From the NCBI RefSeq assembly GCF_014842915.1, contig NZ_JACYXI010000001.1:310001-374000 (forward strand): a stretch of 64,000 nucleotides of DNA. The letters are read 5' to 3'. The notes below the pieces were generated by a model. It ran no database searches. It saw nothing but the letters and a program-made list of their open reading frames with translations, and was not told where the DNA came from. Numbering within the stretch: the first letter of the stretch is position 1; each line of letters opens with the position of its first letter. The stretch comes from Roseibium litorale. Lineage in GTDB: Bacteria; Pseudomonadota; Alphaproteobacteria; Rhizobiales; Stappiaceae. The translations under genes and the position numbers were made by a program. Of this stretch, positions 40,077-48,948 are shown piece by piece.

Positions 40077-40523
40077 TCAGGCGACGGCCTCTTTCTGCTG
40101 CGCTTCAATCTGATCCAACGCGTCGACCACCGCATCGAAGGTCAGCAAGGTGGAAGCATGCCTGGCCTTGTATTCCCGAACGGGCTCCAGGAACTTCAGC
40201 TCCTCGAACCGGCCTTCCGGCGCTGGGCCGTTTTCCTTGAGCATGGCCCGCATGGCCTTCTGCACATCACGCAACTCTTCCACGCTGGCGCCGATCACGT
40301 GCCGGGCCATGATGGAAGAGGACGCCTGACCGAGGGCGCAGGCTTTCACATCGTGAGCGAAGTCTTTGACCTTGCCGTCCTCGACAACCAGATCGACCGT
40401 CACGGTGGAACCGCAGAGGCGGGAATGGGCTGTCGCACTGGCTTGGGGGTGTTCCAGCCGACCAAGCCGGGGGATGTTTCCCGCAAAATCCAGGATCTTA
40501 GCGTTGTAGATATCGTCAAGCAT
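40077..40523 (-). CDS. IscU/NifU-N-like Fe-S cluster scaffold protein
   Basis: 148 residues from ATG 40523 (MLDDIYNAKILDFAGNIPRL). C37 (RLCGSTV) and C62 (ACALGQASSS) match two cluster-binding Cys of IscU/SufU. The third, usually in a KCxTL/HCxxL context, is replaced by Ala-Ser at RHASTLL (121-127). This may be normal for its subfamily, or may mean a carrier or trafficking role. Followed closely by yidD. Confidence 0.85.
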   Translation of the reverse strand: MLDDIYNAKILDFAGNIPRLGRLEHPQASATAHSRLCGSTVTVDLVVEDGKVKDFAHDVKACALGQASSSIMARHVIGASVEELRDVQKAMRAMLKENGPAPEGRFEELKFLEPVREYKARHASTLLTFDAVVDALDQIEAQQKEAVA

Positions 40524-40954
40524 GGCCAACCTCGTCGCGGGCTTCAGAGCATTGCAGCACCGCTTTCCGTGCCTATATAGGTCAGGCAAGGAGCGAATTG
40601 AACAAGGCCCCTATCACGGCTGCGTTCATTCGTTCAAGTTTACAGAACCCTTTGTTCAGACTATAGCCCTCGTCTTCCTGTCCGGTTGCCATATGTTTCC
40701 TGTGTGAGACACTGACCCTTCGACATTTGTGACTTTGGGGACTGAACCAAAGCTCCGGACGAGGGAACACAGGATGGGAACGCAAATGCGCTGGCCTCAT
40801 GTGCCAGCGTGAAGTGTCGATGTGAGATGACGGCAGCTCGAGATCATCTGGATCAGTGATCTGCCCCCAAAGCTGGCCCGTAGAAGACGCGGCCATCTGA
40901 AAGACCGGCTAGGTGACAGATAGCTTGACGACGGACAGCCTGACGGCAGGCAGA

Positions 40955-41614
40955 ATGACAGAGAGTGCGAGAAGCGAAATGGACGCTGTTCTGAAAAGCG
41001 GTAGTGCCAGCCACCAGCGCAAGTCCCCGAACGAAATCCGCCGGCCCAGCCGCGAGGAAGCGGAAGCCGCCGTGCGCACGCTTCTGGCATGGGCCGGAGA
41101 TGATCCGGACCGCGAAGGTCTGCTCGATACCCCGAAGCGGGTCGTCAAAGCCTATACAGAGCTCTTCGGCGGTTATTTCAAAGACCCCAACGAGCATCTG
41201 GAGCGCACCTTCGAGGACGTGGGCGGCTACAAGGACATCGTCATGGTCCGCGGCATCCCGTTCCACTCCCATTGCGAACACCATATGCTGCCCTTCATCG
41301 GTCAGGCACATATTGCCTATTACCCTGCTGAAGGGGTTGTCGGCCTGTCGAAGCTGGCGCGGGTGGTCGACATCTTCGCAAAGCGCCTTCAGACCCAGGA
41401 GAACTTGACGGCCCAGATCGCATCAGCCATTGACGACCAGCTCGCCCCGCGCGGTCTCGCCGTCCTGCTCGAAGCAGAACATCAGTGCATGACCATGCGC
41501 GGCGTTCAAAAGCCTGGTGTTTCGACCATCACCACGCAATTCACGGGTATTTTCCAGGACGAACCGGCTGAACAGGCCAAGTTCATGTCCCTGGTGCGCG
41601 GCGGAGGCCTCTGA
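40955..41614 (+). CDS. folE: GTP cyclohydrolase I
   Basis: First step of tetrahydrofolate synthesis: GTP to 7,8-dihydroneopterin triphosphate. It is 219 residues from ATG 40955; a GTG at 40913 would add a [10 protein letters not shown] repeat. Zinc ligands are C107, H110 ([12 protein letters not shown]) and C178 ([10 protein letters not shown]). The catalytic region [13 protein letters not shown] is intact. It is followed 31 bases later by hisI. Confidence 0.95.
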   Translation: MTESARSEMDAVLKSGSASHQRKSPNEIRRPSREEAEAAVRTLLAWAGDDPDREGLLDTPKRVVKAYTELFGGYFKDPNEHLERTFEDVGGYKDIVMVRGIPFHSHCEHHMLPFIGQAHIAYYPAEGVVGLSKLARVVDIFAKRLQTQENLTAQIASAIDDQLAPRGLAVLLEAEHQCMTMRGVQKPGVSTITTQFTGIFQDEPAEQAKFMSLVRGGGL

Positions 41615-41645
41615 CCTCCCCGCCACATCTGGCAAGGGGGTCATT

Positions 41646-42098
41646 GTGACCAGCAGCATTTTTCCGGAACGGGGCAGCAAGTCCGAGATCGAGACAGGAT
41701 CCGGACTTCAGCCTAAATTTGATGAAAACGGGCTGATTTGTGCCGTTGTGACCGATCATGCGACCGGCGAGCTGCTGATGGTCGGCTACATGAACGACGA
41801 AGCGCTGCGCCGGACAATCGAGACCGGAGAGGCCTGGTATTGGAGCCGCTCGCGGCAGGAGTACTGGAAGAAGGGCGGCACATCAGGTCAGGTCCAGAAG
41901 GTACAGGAAATTCTGACCGACTGTGATCAGGATGCCATCTGGCTCAAGGTTACCGTCGAAGGCAATGGCGCGACCTGCCACGTGGGCTACAATTCCTGCT
42001 TCTTCCGCAGGATCGTTCTCGACGAGACCGGCAAGCCGGTGCTCGAACACTCCGGCGGCGAACGCGTTTACGACCCCAAGGACGTCTACGGCAAATAA
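41646..42098 (+). CDS. hisI: Phosphoribosyl-AMP cyclohydrolase
   Basis: Third step of histidine synthesis, opening the purine ring of PR-AMP. The GTG at 41646 (150 residues) has AAGGGGG upstream; the longer open frame overlaps folE. Metal-site and core motifs are [24 protein letters not shown] and [11 protein letters not shown]. It is a single-domain form without HisE. The folE-hisI pairing recurs in Rhizobiales as I recall. Confidence 0.95.
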   Translation: MTSSIFPERGSKSEIETGSGLQPKFDENGLICAVVTDHATGELLMVGYMNDEALRRTIETGEAWYWSRSRQEYWKKGGTSGQVQKVQEILTDCDQDAIWLKVTVEGNGATCHVGYNSCFFRRIVLDETGKPVLEHSGGERVYDPKDVYGK

Positions 42099-42134
42099 TA
42101 CCGGGAACGGGTAAATTCTGCCGGGCAAATACAG

Positions 42135-42170
42135 AAAAACCCGCCCTGGCATGTACCGGAGCGGATTTTT
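42135..42170. terminator. Bidirectional terminator between hisI and the CBS gene
   Basis: An A-tract, C/G-rich imperfect stem (cccgccctgg / ccggagcgg) and T-tract (ggattttt) lie 37-72 bases after hisI and 77 or more bases after the convergent CBS gene stop. A/T runs on both sides suit both strands. Confidence 0.65.
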
Positions 42171-42246
42171 CCATGTTTGAAGCTCCAGATCGCAAGCCGA
42201 ATATCCAGGGACGGAAACGTCAGGGCGCCGGCTGCAGGCGGAACAC

Positions 42247-42678
42247 TCAGGTCATGGCGATGTAGGTGCGCATGTGCTCGGCTTCCATTTCCACCTGGGC
42301 AATCCGGTGTTTGACAACGTCACCAATGGAAATGAGCCCGTTCAGCTTCTTGTCCTTGACCACAGGCACGTGACGGAAGCGGCCGGAGCTCATCTTCTGC
42401 ATCACCTGGTTCACCGTTTCCTCCTCGGTGCAGGTGACGACTGCCTTGGTCATGATCTGGGAAACCGGCTGGTTCAGCGCATCTGGCCCATCCCGGCCGA
42501 TGGCCTTCACGATGTCACGCTCGGAAATGATGCCCTCGATATGCCCCTTGGCATCGACAATCACCATGGCACCGATCTTGTTGGTGCCCAGTGTCTGGCA
42601 TATCTGCAGAAGCAATGCGCCACCGCGCTCGGTGATCACTTCCCGCCCTTTTTCATTCAAAATCGCGGCTACCGTCAT
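42247..42678 (-). CDS. CBS-domain pair protein
   Basis: 143 residues from ATG 42678 (MTVAAILNEKGREVI), with GGAGG upstream. Two CBS motifs occupy almost the whole protein: NKIGAMVIVDAKGHIEGIISERDI and GRFRHVPVVKDKKLNGLISIGDVV. Such stand-alone pairs bind adenosine nucleotides and act as energy or redox sensors. The target is unknown. Confidence 0.92.
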   Translation of the reverse strand: MTVAAILNEKGREVITERGGALLLQICQTLGTNKIGAMVIVDAKGHIEGIISERDIVKAIGRDGPDALNQPVSQIMTKAVVTCTEEETVNQVMQKMSSGRFRHVPVVKDKKLNGLISIGDVVKHRIAQVEMEAEHMRTYIAMT

Positions 42679-42779
42679 CTGCAAATCCTCCAAGAATGTG
42701 CCCGGCAGGGCCTCCCCCATACCCGGACAGTCATCATGACAAAGATTCGCCGGGACGCAAACTGCTACTTGCCGGTGCG

Positions 42780-43544
42780 TTATCTCCGGACCGGAACCGG
42801 ATCAAGCAGCGGAAACAGGAGCAAACCAGCCAGAAAGCCGCCGACATGCGCTTCCCAGGCGATCGACACACCCTCCTGTCCACCGATCAGACCCGGTATG
42901 AACGCAAAGAGGAAATTGATCCCGAACCAGGCCAGAACCATGCCGAGAACCCTGGAATTGCGCAGGGACTGGAGAAGCGGCGGAGCGGGAATGAAGAACG
43001 CGGAGCGATCCTGCAACCGCACGGCCCCAAGGGGGGCGCCAAGTTCAAAGACAAAGCGGGTTGCCGCCGCCATCTGACCGGACACTGCTGCGGATGCCCC
43101 AATGATCGGAACCGGCTCACCATAGTGGGTGAGAAGATGAAGGGCTGCGCCAGCCACCGTGCAAAGGCCAGACAAGATCAGAAAGCGGGAGGTTCCGAAC
43201 CTCCAGACAACAGCAGATCCGAAGGCTGCCATCCACATGAGATTCAGAAAGAGATGGGCCCAGCCTCCATGAAGAAAGCCGTAGGTCACGAAGGTCCAGA
43301 TGTCTGCGTAGATGCCCCCTGCCACACGGCCGCTCGCGAAGACATCCGGCAGATACCGGACGGGCCAGAAGGCAAAAAGCTCCATGATTTCCAGGTTGGT
43401 CTCTCCTGAAAACACATACTCCTGCAAGACATGAATCCCCGTCATGACCGCAGCAAGGATGACGATGACACCAGGCAGGTTGATTGCCGGCGGAGGGCCC
43501 TCCTGCTCCTGAGGTCGATTTGGGGGAAAGACATGCTGGTTCAT
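42780..43544 (-). CDS. Rhomboid-family intramembrane serine protease
   Basis: 254 residues from ATG 43544 (MNQHVFPPNRPQ). About six membrane helices. HGGWAHLFLN (92-101) supplies the oxyanion H97/N101, the catalytic Ser is S151 in IIGASAAVSG, and the catalytic His is H233 in WEAHVGGFLAG. The usual GASG is GASA here. The N-terminus is cytosolic and Pro-rich. The substrate is unknown. Confidence 0.9.
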   Translation of the reverse strand: MNQHVFPPNRPQEQEGPPPAINLPGVIVILAAVMTGIHVLQEYVFSGETNLEIMELFAFWPVRYLPDVFASGRVAGGIYADIWTFVTYGFLHGGWAHLFLNLMWMAAFGSAVVWRFGTSRFLILSGLCTVAGAALHLLTHYGEPVPIIGASAAVSGQMAAATRFVFELGAPLGAVRLQDRSAFFIPAPPLLQSLRNSRVLGMVLAWFGINFLFAFIPGLIGGQEGVSIAWEAHVGGFLAGLLLFPLLDPVPVRR

Positions 43545-44032
43545 CTGGGCCTCACAACGATCATCCTGCAGATGTACGCGGAAGACACGGATGTGCAAGT
43601 GCCGAAGTTTCGGATCCGGCCATCACGGGACATATGTGTCCCGGAGCGGGTCACTCCGGCACACATCGGCACAGACCATCCATGCCATCAAAGGACACGC
43701 ACTCCGCCGCGCAGCTCTGCCTTCTTTTCCCCGCCGCCCAGCCTCGGCCAATAGGAACAACCCAGACACTGGTACTTTCACGGAAGCCAAAGCGCCAATT
43801 CGTGCCAGATTGTAAACAAATCCTTAATTTACCCCCGAGAGAACCCTTCAAACCAGGTAGGGTTTTGTTAACCTTACCCAACCCTTTCCACGACAATCGG
43901 AGCAACTCTGCCGGATTGGCATGCCAGCTGCTTAGTAAAGCGCAAACAGGAGCGAATACGGGAAGGTGTCCCATTTCTGCACACAGCAGACTTTTCCGAA
44001 CACCGGCCCTAAAAAACAAAAGGCAAAACCAG
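43545..44032. other. Intergenic region between divergent rhomboid and PAS_5-like genes
   Basis: 488 bases, divergent promoter region. It contains a 6-base inverted repeat GGGACA/TGTCCC around TATG (43627-43642), a second small repeat ggag/ctcc beside it, and TTAA-containing words near 43868 (TTAACCTTACCC) that only half match CtrA. A plus-strand frame stays open through most of it, but the composition is unlike coding sequence and the PAS gene start is better placed at 44033. Confidence 0.55.
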
Positions 44033-44680
44033 ATGAAAAACGGTGTTACACAGACCCTATACAGCTATTGGGACGATCTGCGTGGCAACCGTCCAGCGCC
44101 AAACCGCAGTGAGATTGACCCGGGTCAGATCCGGGGCCTTCTGGGAGACACGTTCATCCTGGAAGTCTGCGACGATGAGACGGTCCGCTACCGTCTTGCC
44201 GGCACCCGGCTTTGCTCGGCTCATTGCCGGGAACTAAAGGGACGGGATTTTCTGCGCGGCTGGGATGCCAAGGACAAGGAAGCTCTGGCCAGCCTGATTG
44301 CAGCAATTACGGAAGATGCCGCGGCAGCCGTCGTTGGCGTCAGCGGTCATACGGAACGGGACCATGTCCTGCCGATGGAGATGCTGCTTCTGCCGTTGAA
44401 CGTCCCTGGCGAGGGGCGCACCCGCGTCCTTGGATGTTGTACGCCCATGGAACGCCCCTATTGGATGGGCCTGCACCCGATCCTGCGCCAGTCGATCTCC
44501 AGTCTCCGTCTAGTCTGGCCGGACGAGCGTCCGATGTTCATGAACCGGACCCGGTCCGCGAACCCGCTGATGCCCAGCTTCAAAGTGGAATCCATGCCTG
44601 TTCCAGGCCCCGCAATGATCCCCGCAGGCGCGGAACGCCGCGTCGGGCATCTGGTGGTCTATGAAGGCGGCAAGGCCTGA
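44033..44680 (+). CDS. PAS_5-like domain protein
   Basis: 215 residues from ATG 44033 (MKNGVTQTLYSYWDDLRGNR). It resembles the alphaproteobacterial PAS_5 family: YWDDLRGNRPAPNRSEIDP, then ILEVCDDETVRYRLAGTRLCS and ELKGRDFLRGWDAKD. The second half holds RVLGCCTPMERPYWMG. There is no output domain. It may sense a ligand through the PAS fold, possibly with the PilZ protein that follows about 100 bases downstream on the same strand. Confidence 0.8.
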   Translation: MKNGVTQTLYSYWDDLRGNRPAPNRSEIDPGQIRGLLGDTFILEVCDDETVRYRLAGTRLCSAHCRELKGRDFLRGWDAKDKEALASLIAAITEDAAAAVVGVSGHTERDHVLPMEMLLLPLNVPGEGRTRVLGCCTPMERPYWMGLHPILRQSISSLRLVWPDERPMFMNRTRSANPLMPSFKVESMPVPGPAMIPAGAERRVGHLVVYEGGKA

Positions 44681-44781
44681 CAGATTCTATCGGCAGCCCT
44701 TACGGATCATTAACCCCACATTCCTAAACTAGCGAAAGGTAGGATTACGCAATTTTTGCGGGATAACGAGGCGGCTTGCGC

Positions 44782-45408
44782 ATGATAGCCGGACTGGCAG
44801 CACAGACCGAAGGCAGCAGGCCATTGCAGGCCGTCGACAGACGGCGGCACCAGCGCGTCCATGTAAATATTCTCGGCCGTTTCATGCTGGAAGACCGGCG
44901 CGAATATCCGTGCCAGGTCATCGACATGTCCCCAGGTGGAATGGCCATGATCACCCCGGTCACCGGCAAGGTCGGCGAAAGGGTCGTCGCCTATCTCGAC
45001 CATATCAGCCGCGTGGAAGGCCGGATTTCCCGGATCATCGACGGCGGATTTGCTGTCGAACTCCGCAACACGCCGCGCAAGCGGGACAAGCTGGCCAATA
45101 TCCTGACCTGGCTTGCCAACCGCGACGAGCTCAACCTGCCGGAAGACCGGCGCCACGACCGTTTCGTTCCGAAGAACCCGATCACCAAGATTGTGCTGGA
45201 AGATGGCAGCGAACACGTCTGCCGCCTGATCGACGTATCTCTTTCCGGCGCGGCCATCGCGACGGATGCGAATCCGGCGATCGGCGAGAGCATCGCTCTC
45301 GGCAAGATGCGCGCCCGCGTGGTGCGCCAGATCGAAGGCGGTATCGCCGTCGAGTTCGCCGCCATTCAGAACCGGGAGCTTCTGGAGCACCACATTACGG
45401 GCAACTGA
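44782..45408 (+). CDS. Tandem PilZ-domain protein
   Basis: Cyclic-di-GMP receptor candidate with two PilZ domains in 208 residues. Domain 1 has RRRHQR (20-25) and DMSPGG (48-53). Domain 2 has RRHDR (123-127) and DVSLSG (151-156). Both keep the RxxxR and D/NxSxxG pattern needed for binding. No other domain is present. A strong hairpin terminator follows. Confidence 0.92.
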   Translation: MIAGLAAQTEGSRPLQAVDRRRHQRVHVNILGRFMLEDRREYPCQVIDMSPGGMAMITPVTGKVGERVVAYLDHISRVEGRISRIIDGGFAVELRNTPRKRDKLANILTWLANRDELNLPEDRRHDRFVPKNPITKIVLEDGSEHVCRLIDVSLSGAAIATDANPAIGESIALGKMRARVVRQIEGGIAVEFAAIQNRELLEHHITGN

Positions 45409-45441
45409 TCCTCCCGCCCTATCCGAAGAATACAGGTCATG

Positions 45442-45474
45442 ACCGGCGCGCAGTCTCTGCACGCCGGTTTTTCT
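45442..45474 (+). terminator. Terminator after the PilZ gene
   Basis: accggcg / cgccggt arms with a 12-13-base loop, followed by TTTTCT, 34 bases after the PilZ stop. Confidence 0.75.
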
Positions 45475-45867
45475 TTGCCCAAGGCTTCGCCCCATAAACA
45501 CCAGCCGCTTTGCTCGACGGCGGCGGCGGAAACCTTTCGTTTGCCATGCCCCGCGATTTGGAAAGCTATTTTCAGGCGGGGTTTAGCGGCTCCAGCACCT
45601 CATGTCTCAAGGTTTCAGCTCGCAAAGCGCTGACCGCAAGACGTTTTCTGAGCACCTTACCTGATCTGATTTTATTGCGATTCCAGATAGTTAGATTGAA
45701 ATAGATACAATTTTACTCAAATGTACCTTAAGTTTGATTCAAAATAAAATTAAAGTCATTTCAAAATAAAATCAGATTACATTTAAGTTCTATTCTGTTC
45801 TTATCTAGCGGATTATGAAGTAATAAAAATCGAAATGTCATCGTGATGCCAGCCTTGGGGAGGGCTC
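45475..45867. other. AT-rich region upstream of the BTLCP gene
   Basis: 393 bases without a gene. From about 45650 the sequence is strikingly AT-rich against its G/C-rich surroundings and contains a near-duplicate ttcaaaataaaat at about 45737-45776. It is probably a promoter region with DNA-bending or nucleoid-protein binding features. Confidence 0.5.
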
Positions 45868-46485
45868 ATGATGATTAGATCGAATTCAAAACTGAAGATT
45901 GCCTGTTTCGGGATTGCGGTGGCAGCAATGAGCACTTTGGCTCAAGCATCGCCAGCCCGTTTCATGGAGATGGGCAAGAGTGTATCGGCACCACTGGGCC
46001 ATGTTCAGTTCTGTAAAGAAAACAGCGCAGCCTGCGTTGGCAAACCGGAGCAGCCTGTTGTCGTCAAGCTTTCGGAAAGCCGCTGGCAGGAACTGATCGA
46101 CCTGAACAAGCGCGTGAACAAGAAGATCCGTCCTGTCACCGACGAAGAACAGTTCGGAAAGCTCGAGTACTGGGCCTATCCGTCAAATGGCAAAGGCGAC
46201 TGTGAGGAATACGTCCTGGAGAAGCAGCGGGAGCTGCTCAACGCCGGATGGCCGCGCAGCGCCCTGCTGATCACGGTTGCGAAGGATATGAAGAACGCCG
46301 GGCACGCCGTCCTGACCGTTCGTACCGACCAGGGGGACATGATCCTCGACAACCAGATTGAAGCCGTCCTGCCCTGGTACGCGACGCCCTACCGTTACAT
46401 CAAGCGGCAGTCGACCCGCGAACCGGCCAAGTGGACCGGCATTTCGGACACCCGCGTTACCGCAGTCGGCAGCGTCGGAAACTGA
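45868..46485 (+). CDS. BTLCP-family periplasmic cysteine protease (LapG-like)
   Basis: 205 residues with a signal peptide (cleavage after LAQA, about residue 27). The bacterial transglutaminase-like triad is present: C112 (KGDCEEYVLEKQ), H146 (GHAVLTV) and D161 (LDNQ). In Pseudomonas, LapG of this family cuts surface adhesins under control of the c-di-GMP receptor LapD, which is not seen here. GGGGAGG precedes the double ATG. Confidence 0.88.
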   Translation: MMIRSNSKLKIACFGIAVAAMSTLAQASPARFMEMGKSVSAPLGHVQFCKENSAACVGKPEQPVVVKLSESRWQELIDLNKRVNKKIRPVTDEEQFGKLEYWAYPSNGKGDCEEYVLEKQRELLNAGWPRSALLITVAKDMKNAGHAVLTVRTDQGDMILDNQIEAVLPWYATPYRYIKRQSTREPAKWTGISDTRVTAVGSVGN

Positions 46486-46589
46486 CACCAGTTATGTGCA
46501 TCCGCCAGTCCGCAGGAAACTCCGGGCAGGCGCCAGAGAAAGATCCGGTCGCGTCCCCACCCTCCCCATCCCTACCACGACCGGGTCCA

Positions 46590-46629
46590 GGGAGCCGGCC
46601 CGCCCCCGCAGGCCGGCTCCCGTCCTTTT
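46590..46629 (+). terminator. Terminator after the BTLCP gene
   Basis: Perfect 11-base arms gggagccggcc and ggccggctccc with a 10-base C-rich loop, followed by GTCCTTTTC. Confidence 0.75.
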
Positions 46630-46672
46630 CACCCTCCCCTTTGTGGGGTGAAACCGTCGCGTCAGGGATCAT

Positions 46673-47200
46673 TCAGACCGGTTTCAGGCCTGCCTTGAAG
46701 CGCTTCCAGTTGCGCACATAGTTCGCGGCAGAGTCGCGAAGCCGGTTCTCCGCCGCCTCGTCAAGCTGCCGGATCACCTTGCCGGGCATGCCAACGACAA
46801 GCGAATTGTCGGGAATGACCTTGCCTTCGCCGATCAGCGCGTTGGCGCCCACGATGCAATTGCGGCCGATCACCGCCCCATTGAGCACGGTTGCCCCCAT
46901 TCCGATCAGCGAATTCTCACCAATCGTGCAGCCATGCAGGATCGCCTTGTGACCGATCGTGCAATCCGCACCGATGGTAAGTGGAAAGCCCATGTCCGTA
47001 TGCAGCACGCAGCCATCCTGCACATTCGAGCGCTCACCCACATGGATCAGCTCGTTATCCCCCCGCAGGACCGCTCCAAACCAGACACTGGCATCCTCTT
47101 CCAACTTCACCTTTCCAATGACACTGGCATCCGGCGCAATCCAGTAATGGCCACCGTCCGGCAGGTCAGGCTCCACACCATCGAGCTGGTAGAGTGTCAT
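46673..47200 (-). CDS. Gamma-carbonic anhydrase-like hexapeptide protein
   Basis: 175 residues from ATG 47200 ([17 protein letters not shown]). A left-handed beta-helix of hexapeptide repeats with the three zinc His: H67 (CVLHTD), H84 (TIGHKA) and H89 (ILHG). It matches the YrdA/CaiE-type gamma-CA family. Whether it hydrates CO2 cannot be told from the sequence. Confidence 0.92.
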   Translation of the reverse strand: MTLYQLDGVEPDLPDGGHYWIAPDASVIGKVKLEEDASVWFGAVLRGDNELIHVGERSNVQDGCVLHTDMGFPLTIGADCTIGHKAILHGCTIGENSLIGMGATVLNGAVIGRNCIVGANALIGEGKVIPDNSLVVGMPGKVIRQLDEAAENRLRDSAANYVRNWKRFKAGLKPV

Positions 47201-47226
47201 GGGATATCCTTTTCGCTTGGCTGTGA

Positions 47227-47550
47227 TCAGTAACGGCCCATGACAATAAGAATGAGCTGAATCAGCAGCAAGCCCGTTCCAAGGCTCCACATGCCTGCAA
47301 TGGTGGAGGACGCGACGAACCAGCCGAGCGGGCGATTCTCTATCCGGCGCCCCCGGATGGCGTTGCGCATGATGATAAAAGGGCCCGCAAAGAAGCAAAG
47401 TCCGGCATATCCAACGATTCCTGCAACGCCTTCCACTGCGAGATTGAATCGGGGCGGTTGATTGGTCAAAAACTGGTAAGCACTGCCAATCACTCCCGCA
47501 GCCACGGAGCCTGCACAGCAGATATACAACGCCAGAAAGAGATCAGACAT
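47227..47550 (-). CDS. Small inner-membrane protein of unknown function
   Basis: 107 residues with about three membrane helices: [38 protein letters not shown] and [21 protein letters not shown] basic loop ([12 protein letters not shown]) lies before the last helix. No domain recalled. Its translation-start region overlaps a perfect CtrA box. The gamma-CA gene starts 26 bases downstream, so they may form an operon. Confidence 0.8.
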   Translation of the reverse strand: MSDLFLALYICCAGSVAAGVIGSAYQFLTNQPPRFNLAVEGVAGIVGYAGLCFFAGPFIIMRNAIRGRRIENRPLGWFVASSTIAGMWSLGTGLLLIQLILIVMGRY

Positions 47551-47557
47551 AGAACAA

Positions 47558-47572
47558 TTAACCTCTTGTTAA
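47558..47572. promoter_or_regulatory. Perfect CtrA-type box (TTAA-N7-TTAA) at the start of the membrane-protein gene
   Basis: TTAACCTCTTGTTAA, only 8-22 bases upstream of the ATG at 47550 (minus). It covers the likely ribosome-binding sequence AAGAGG. Such a place would suit repression or a downstream-bound regulator rather than classic activation. Confidence 0.55.
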
Positions 47573-47772
47573 CCATTTGAGCCTGAATCTGGCCCATTAA
47601 TAGGGTCAATAGCAATAGCTGTGCCGTTCTGACCAACGGCATTAACCTGGCAGAAACCCTGACCAATGCGCAACACGGTGAAACACCTCTGGTCCCGAAC
47701 TGGCACAGGCTTGTCCTGGCTTCGGGTAAAGGTGCGCCGTTTTAGGTCAGGTGGATCTTGCGGGGCTGCGAG

Positions 47773-48495
47773 ATGATCCCGCTGGAATTACCCAAATCCA
47801 GCGGCATGAAGCCGGTTCACTTCACGATTCTGACCGGCGGCATCGCTGTGCTTACAGTGCTCTACATCTGTGTTCTGGCGGCAAGATGGACCGGCGCCTG
47901 GCGCGGAGAGATGTATTGGACACCCGACCCGAACGGACTGCACATGCGGGTTGGCGGTGTCGAGATGGTTGTTGATGGCGGCCTGATGCGCACGCCATCG
48001 CAGCGCCTGACCCAAACTCTTACCCAGGCGACCGGAGGCCGCAGCCTCGACCGGCTGGAACTGAGCGCCCTTTGGCCCGCCATGACCGGTTTTGCCGCAA
48101 ACGACCGGCGGTCTTCCGGCGCCTTCCGCAAAGGATCCAATCTAATCGAAGTCGATGTTCTGGCGGACACTGGGCAGGAAACGATGCGCGACCAGCTGGA
48201 ACCCGTCTACAGGCGCCTGGCACGCGGTCCTGAGGTCTCCGGACCGGCCGGGCTGGAGGTTCTGACGCTGTCATCACCCGTGTCTCTGATGCTGGATCAG
48301 ATCGTGTTCGAGCCTGGCACACAATCGGACTTCATCGCCCGCTGCCGTACACACAAGGACAAGACGGCTGTCTGTGAACGGGAGCTGCGGTCGGATGGAC
48401 TGATTGTCCGCTACCGCTTTGAAAAAGGCCTGCTGGCGAATTGGGGACGGCTTGACCGCAAGGTCCTCGGCCTGATCAAGGGCCTGACCGTCTGA
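47773..48495 (+). CDS. Membrane-anchored protein of unknown function
   Basis: 240 residues from ATG 47773 (other in-frame starts: TTG 47758, ATG 47806). One N-terminal membrane segment (FTILTGGIAVLTVLYICVLA) is followed by a soluble domain: RVGGVEMVVDGGLMRTPSQR, NLIEVDVLADTGQETMRDQL and TVCERELRSDGLIVRYRFEKG. It is probably periplasmic. No family recognised. Confidence 0.75.
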   Translation: MIPLELPKSSGMKPVHFTILTGGIAVLTVLYICVLAARWTGAWRGEMYWTPDPNGLHMRVGGVEMVVDGGLMRTPSQRLTQTLTQATGGRSLDRLELSALWPAMTGFAANDRRSSGAFRKGSNLIEVDVLADTGQETMRDQLEPVYRRLARGPEVSGPAGLEVLTLSSPVSLMLDQIVFEPGTQSDFIARCRTHKDKTAVCERELRSDGLIVRYRFEKGLLANWGRLDRKVLGLIKGLTV

Positions 48496-48585
48496 GGGCT
48501 CTGGCCAGACACCTCACGCTCCTTTTCCCAATCCCCCCTCTTCCCACTCCCCCTTGCAAATCCAGTTGCGTATCAACGGGCAAAG

Positions 48586-48621
48586 AAAAACCCGGCACGC
48601 TGACGGGCGTGCCGGGTTTTT
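48586..48621. terminator. Strong bidirectional terminator
   Basis: aaaaacccggcacgc / gcgtgccgggttttt with a 5-6-base loop. It lies between the convergent membrane-protein and DUF3126 genes and is T-rich on both strands. Confidence 0.9.
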
Positions 48622-48657
48622 GATGTTCAAGATCCGGTGACCGGATCAGGAAGACCA

Positions 48658-48873
48658 TCAAGCCTCTTCAAGATCCATCTCAAGGATGGCCATCTGGAAG
48701 TTCCAGCTCAGATCCTCGTCCTCGTCATCGCGGAAGATCACACCGATGAACTCGTCGCCGATGTAGACCTCGGCGGAATCATCCTTGCGCGGGCGCGCCT
48801 TGAGCTTCAGCGTGGTCAGGGAGAATTTCTTCTGCAGGTAAGCTTCGAGCTTCTTGATTTCTTCAGCCTTCAC
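48658..48873 (-). CDS. DUF3126 family protein
   Basis: 71 residues (MKAEEIKKLEAYLQKKFSLT...), small and acidic at the C-terminus, with DSAEVYIGDEFIGVIFRDDEDED. It fits the alphaproteobacterial DUF3126 type. Function unknown. It follows cysE by 75 bases on the same strand and ends at a strong terminator, so it is probably co-transcribed with cysE. Confidence 0.88.
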   Translation of the reverse strand: MKAEEIKKLEAYLQKKFSLTTLKLKARPRKDDSAEVYIGDEFIGVIFRDDEDEDLSWNFQMAILEMDLEEA

Positions 48874-48948
48874 GTGGCTTCTCCAGATTTTTCGTGTTCG
48901 GTTTGCGCGGACCCTACAGCAATCAGCAAGCTTGCCAACCGCCAGGTA

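Noticed and set aside
43484..44032. Possible N-terminal extension of the PAS_5-like gene
   Set aside because: The upstream peptide is rich in Pro, Arg, His and Ser without any PAS similarity and passes through a divergent promoter region; the ATG at 44033 fits better.
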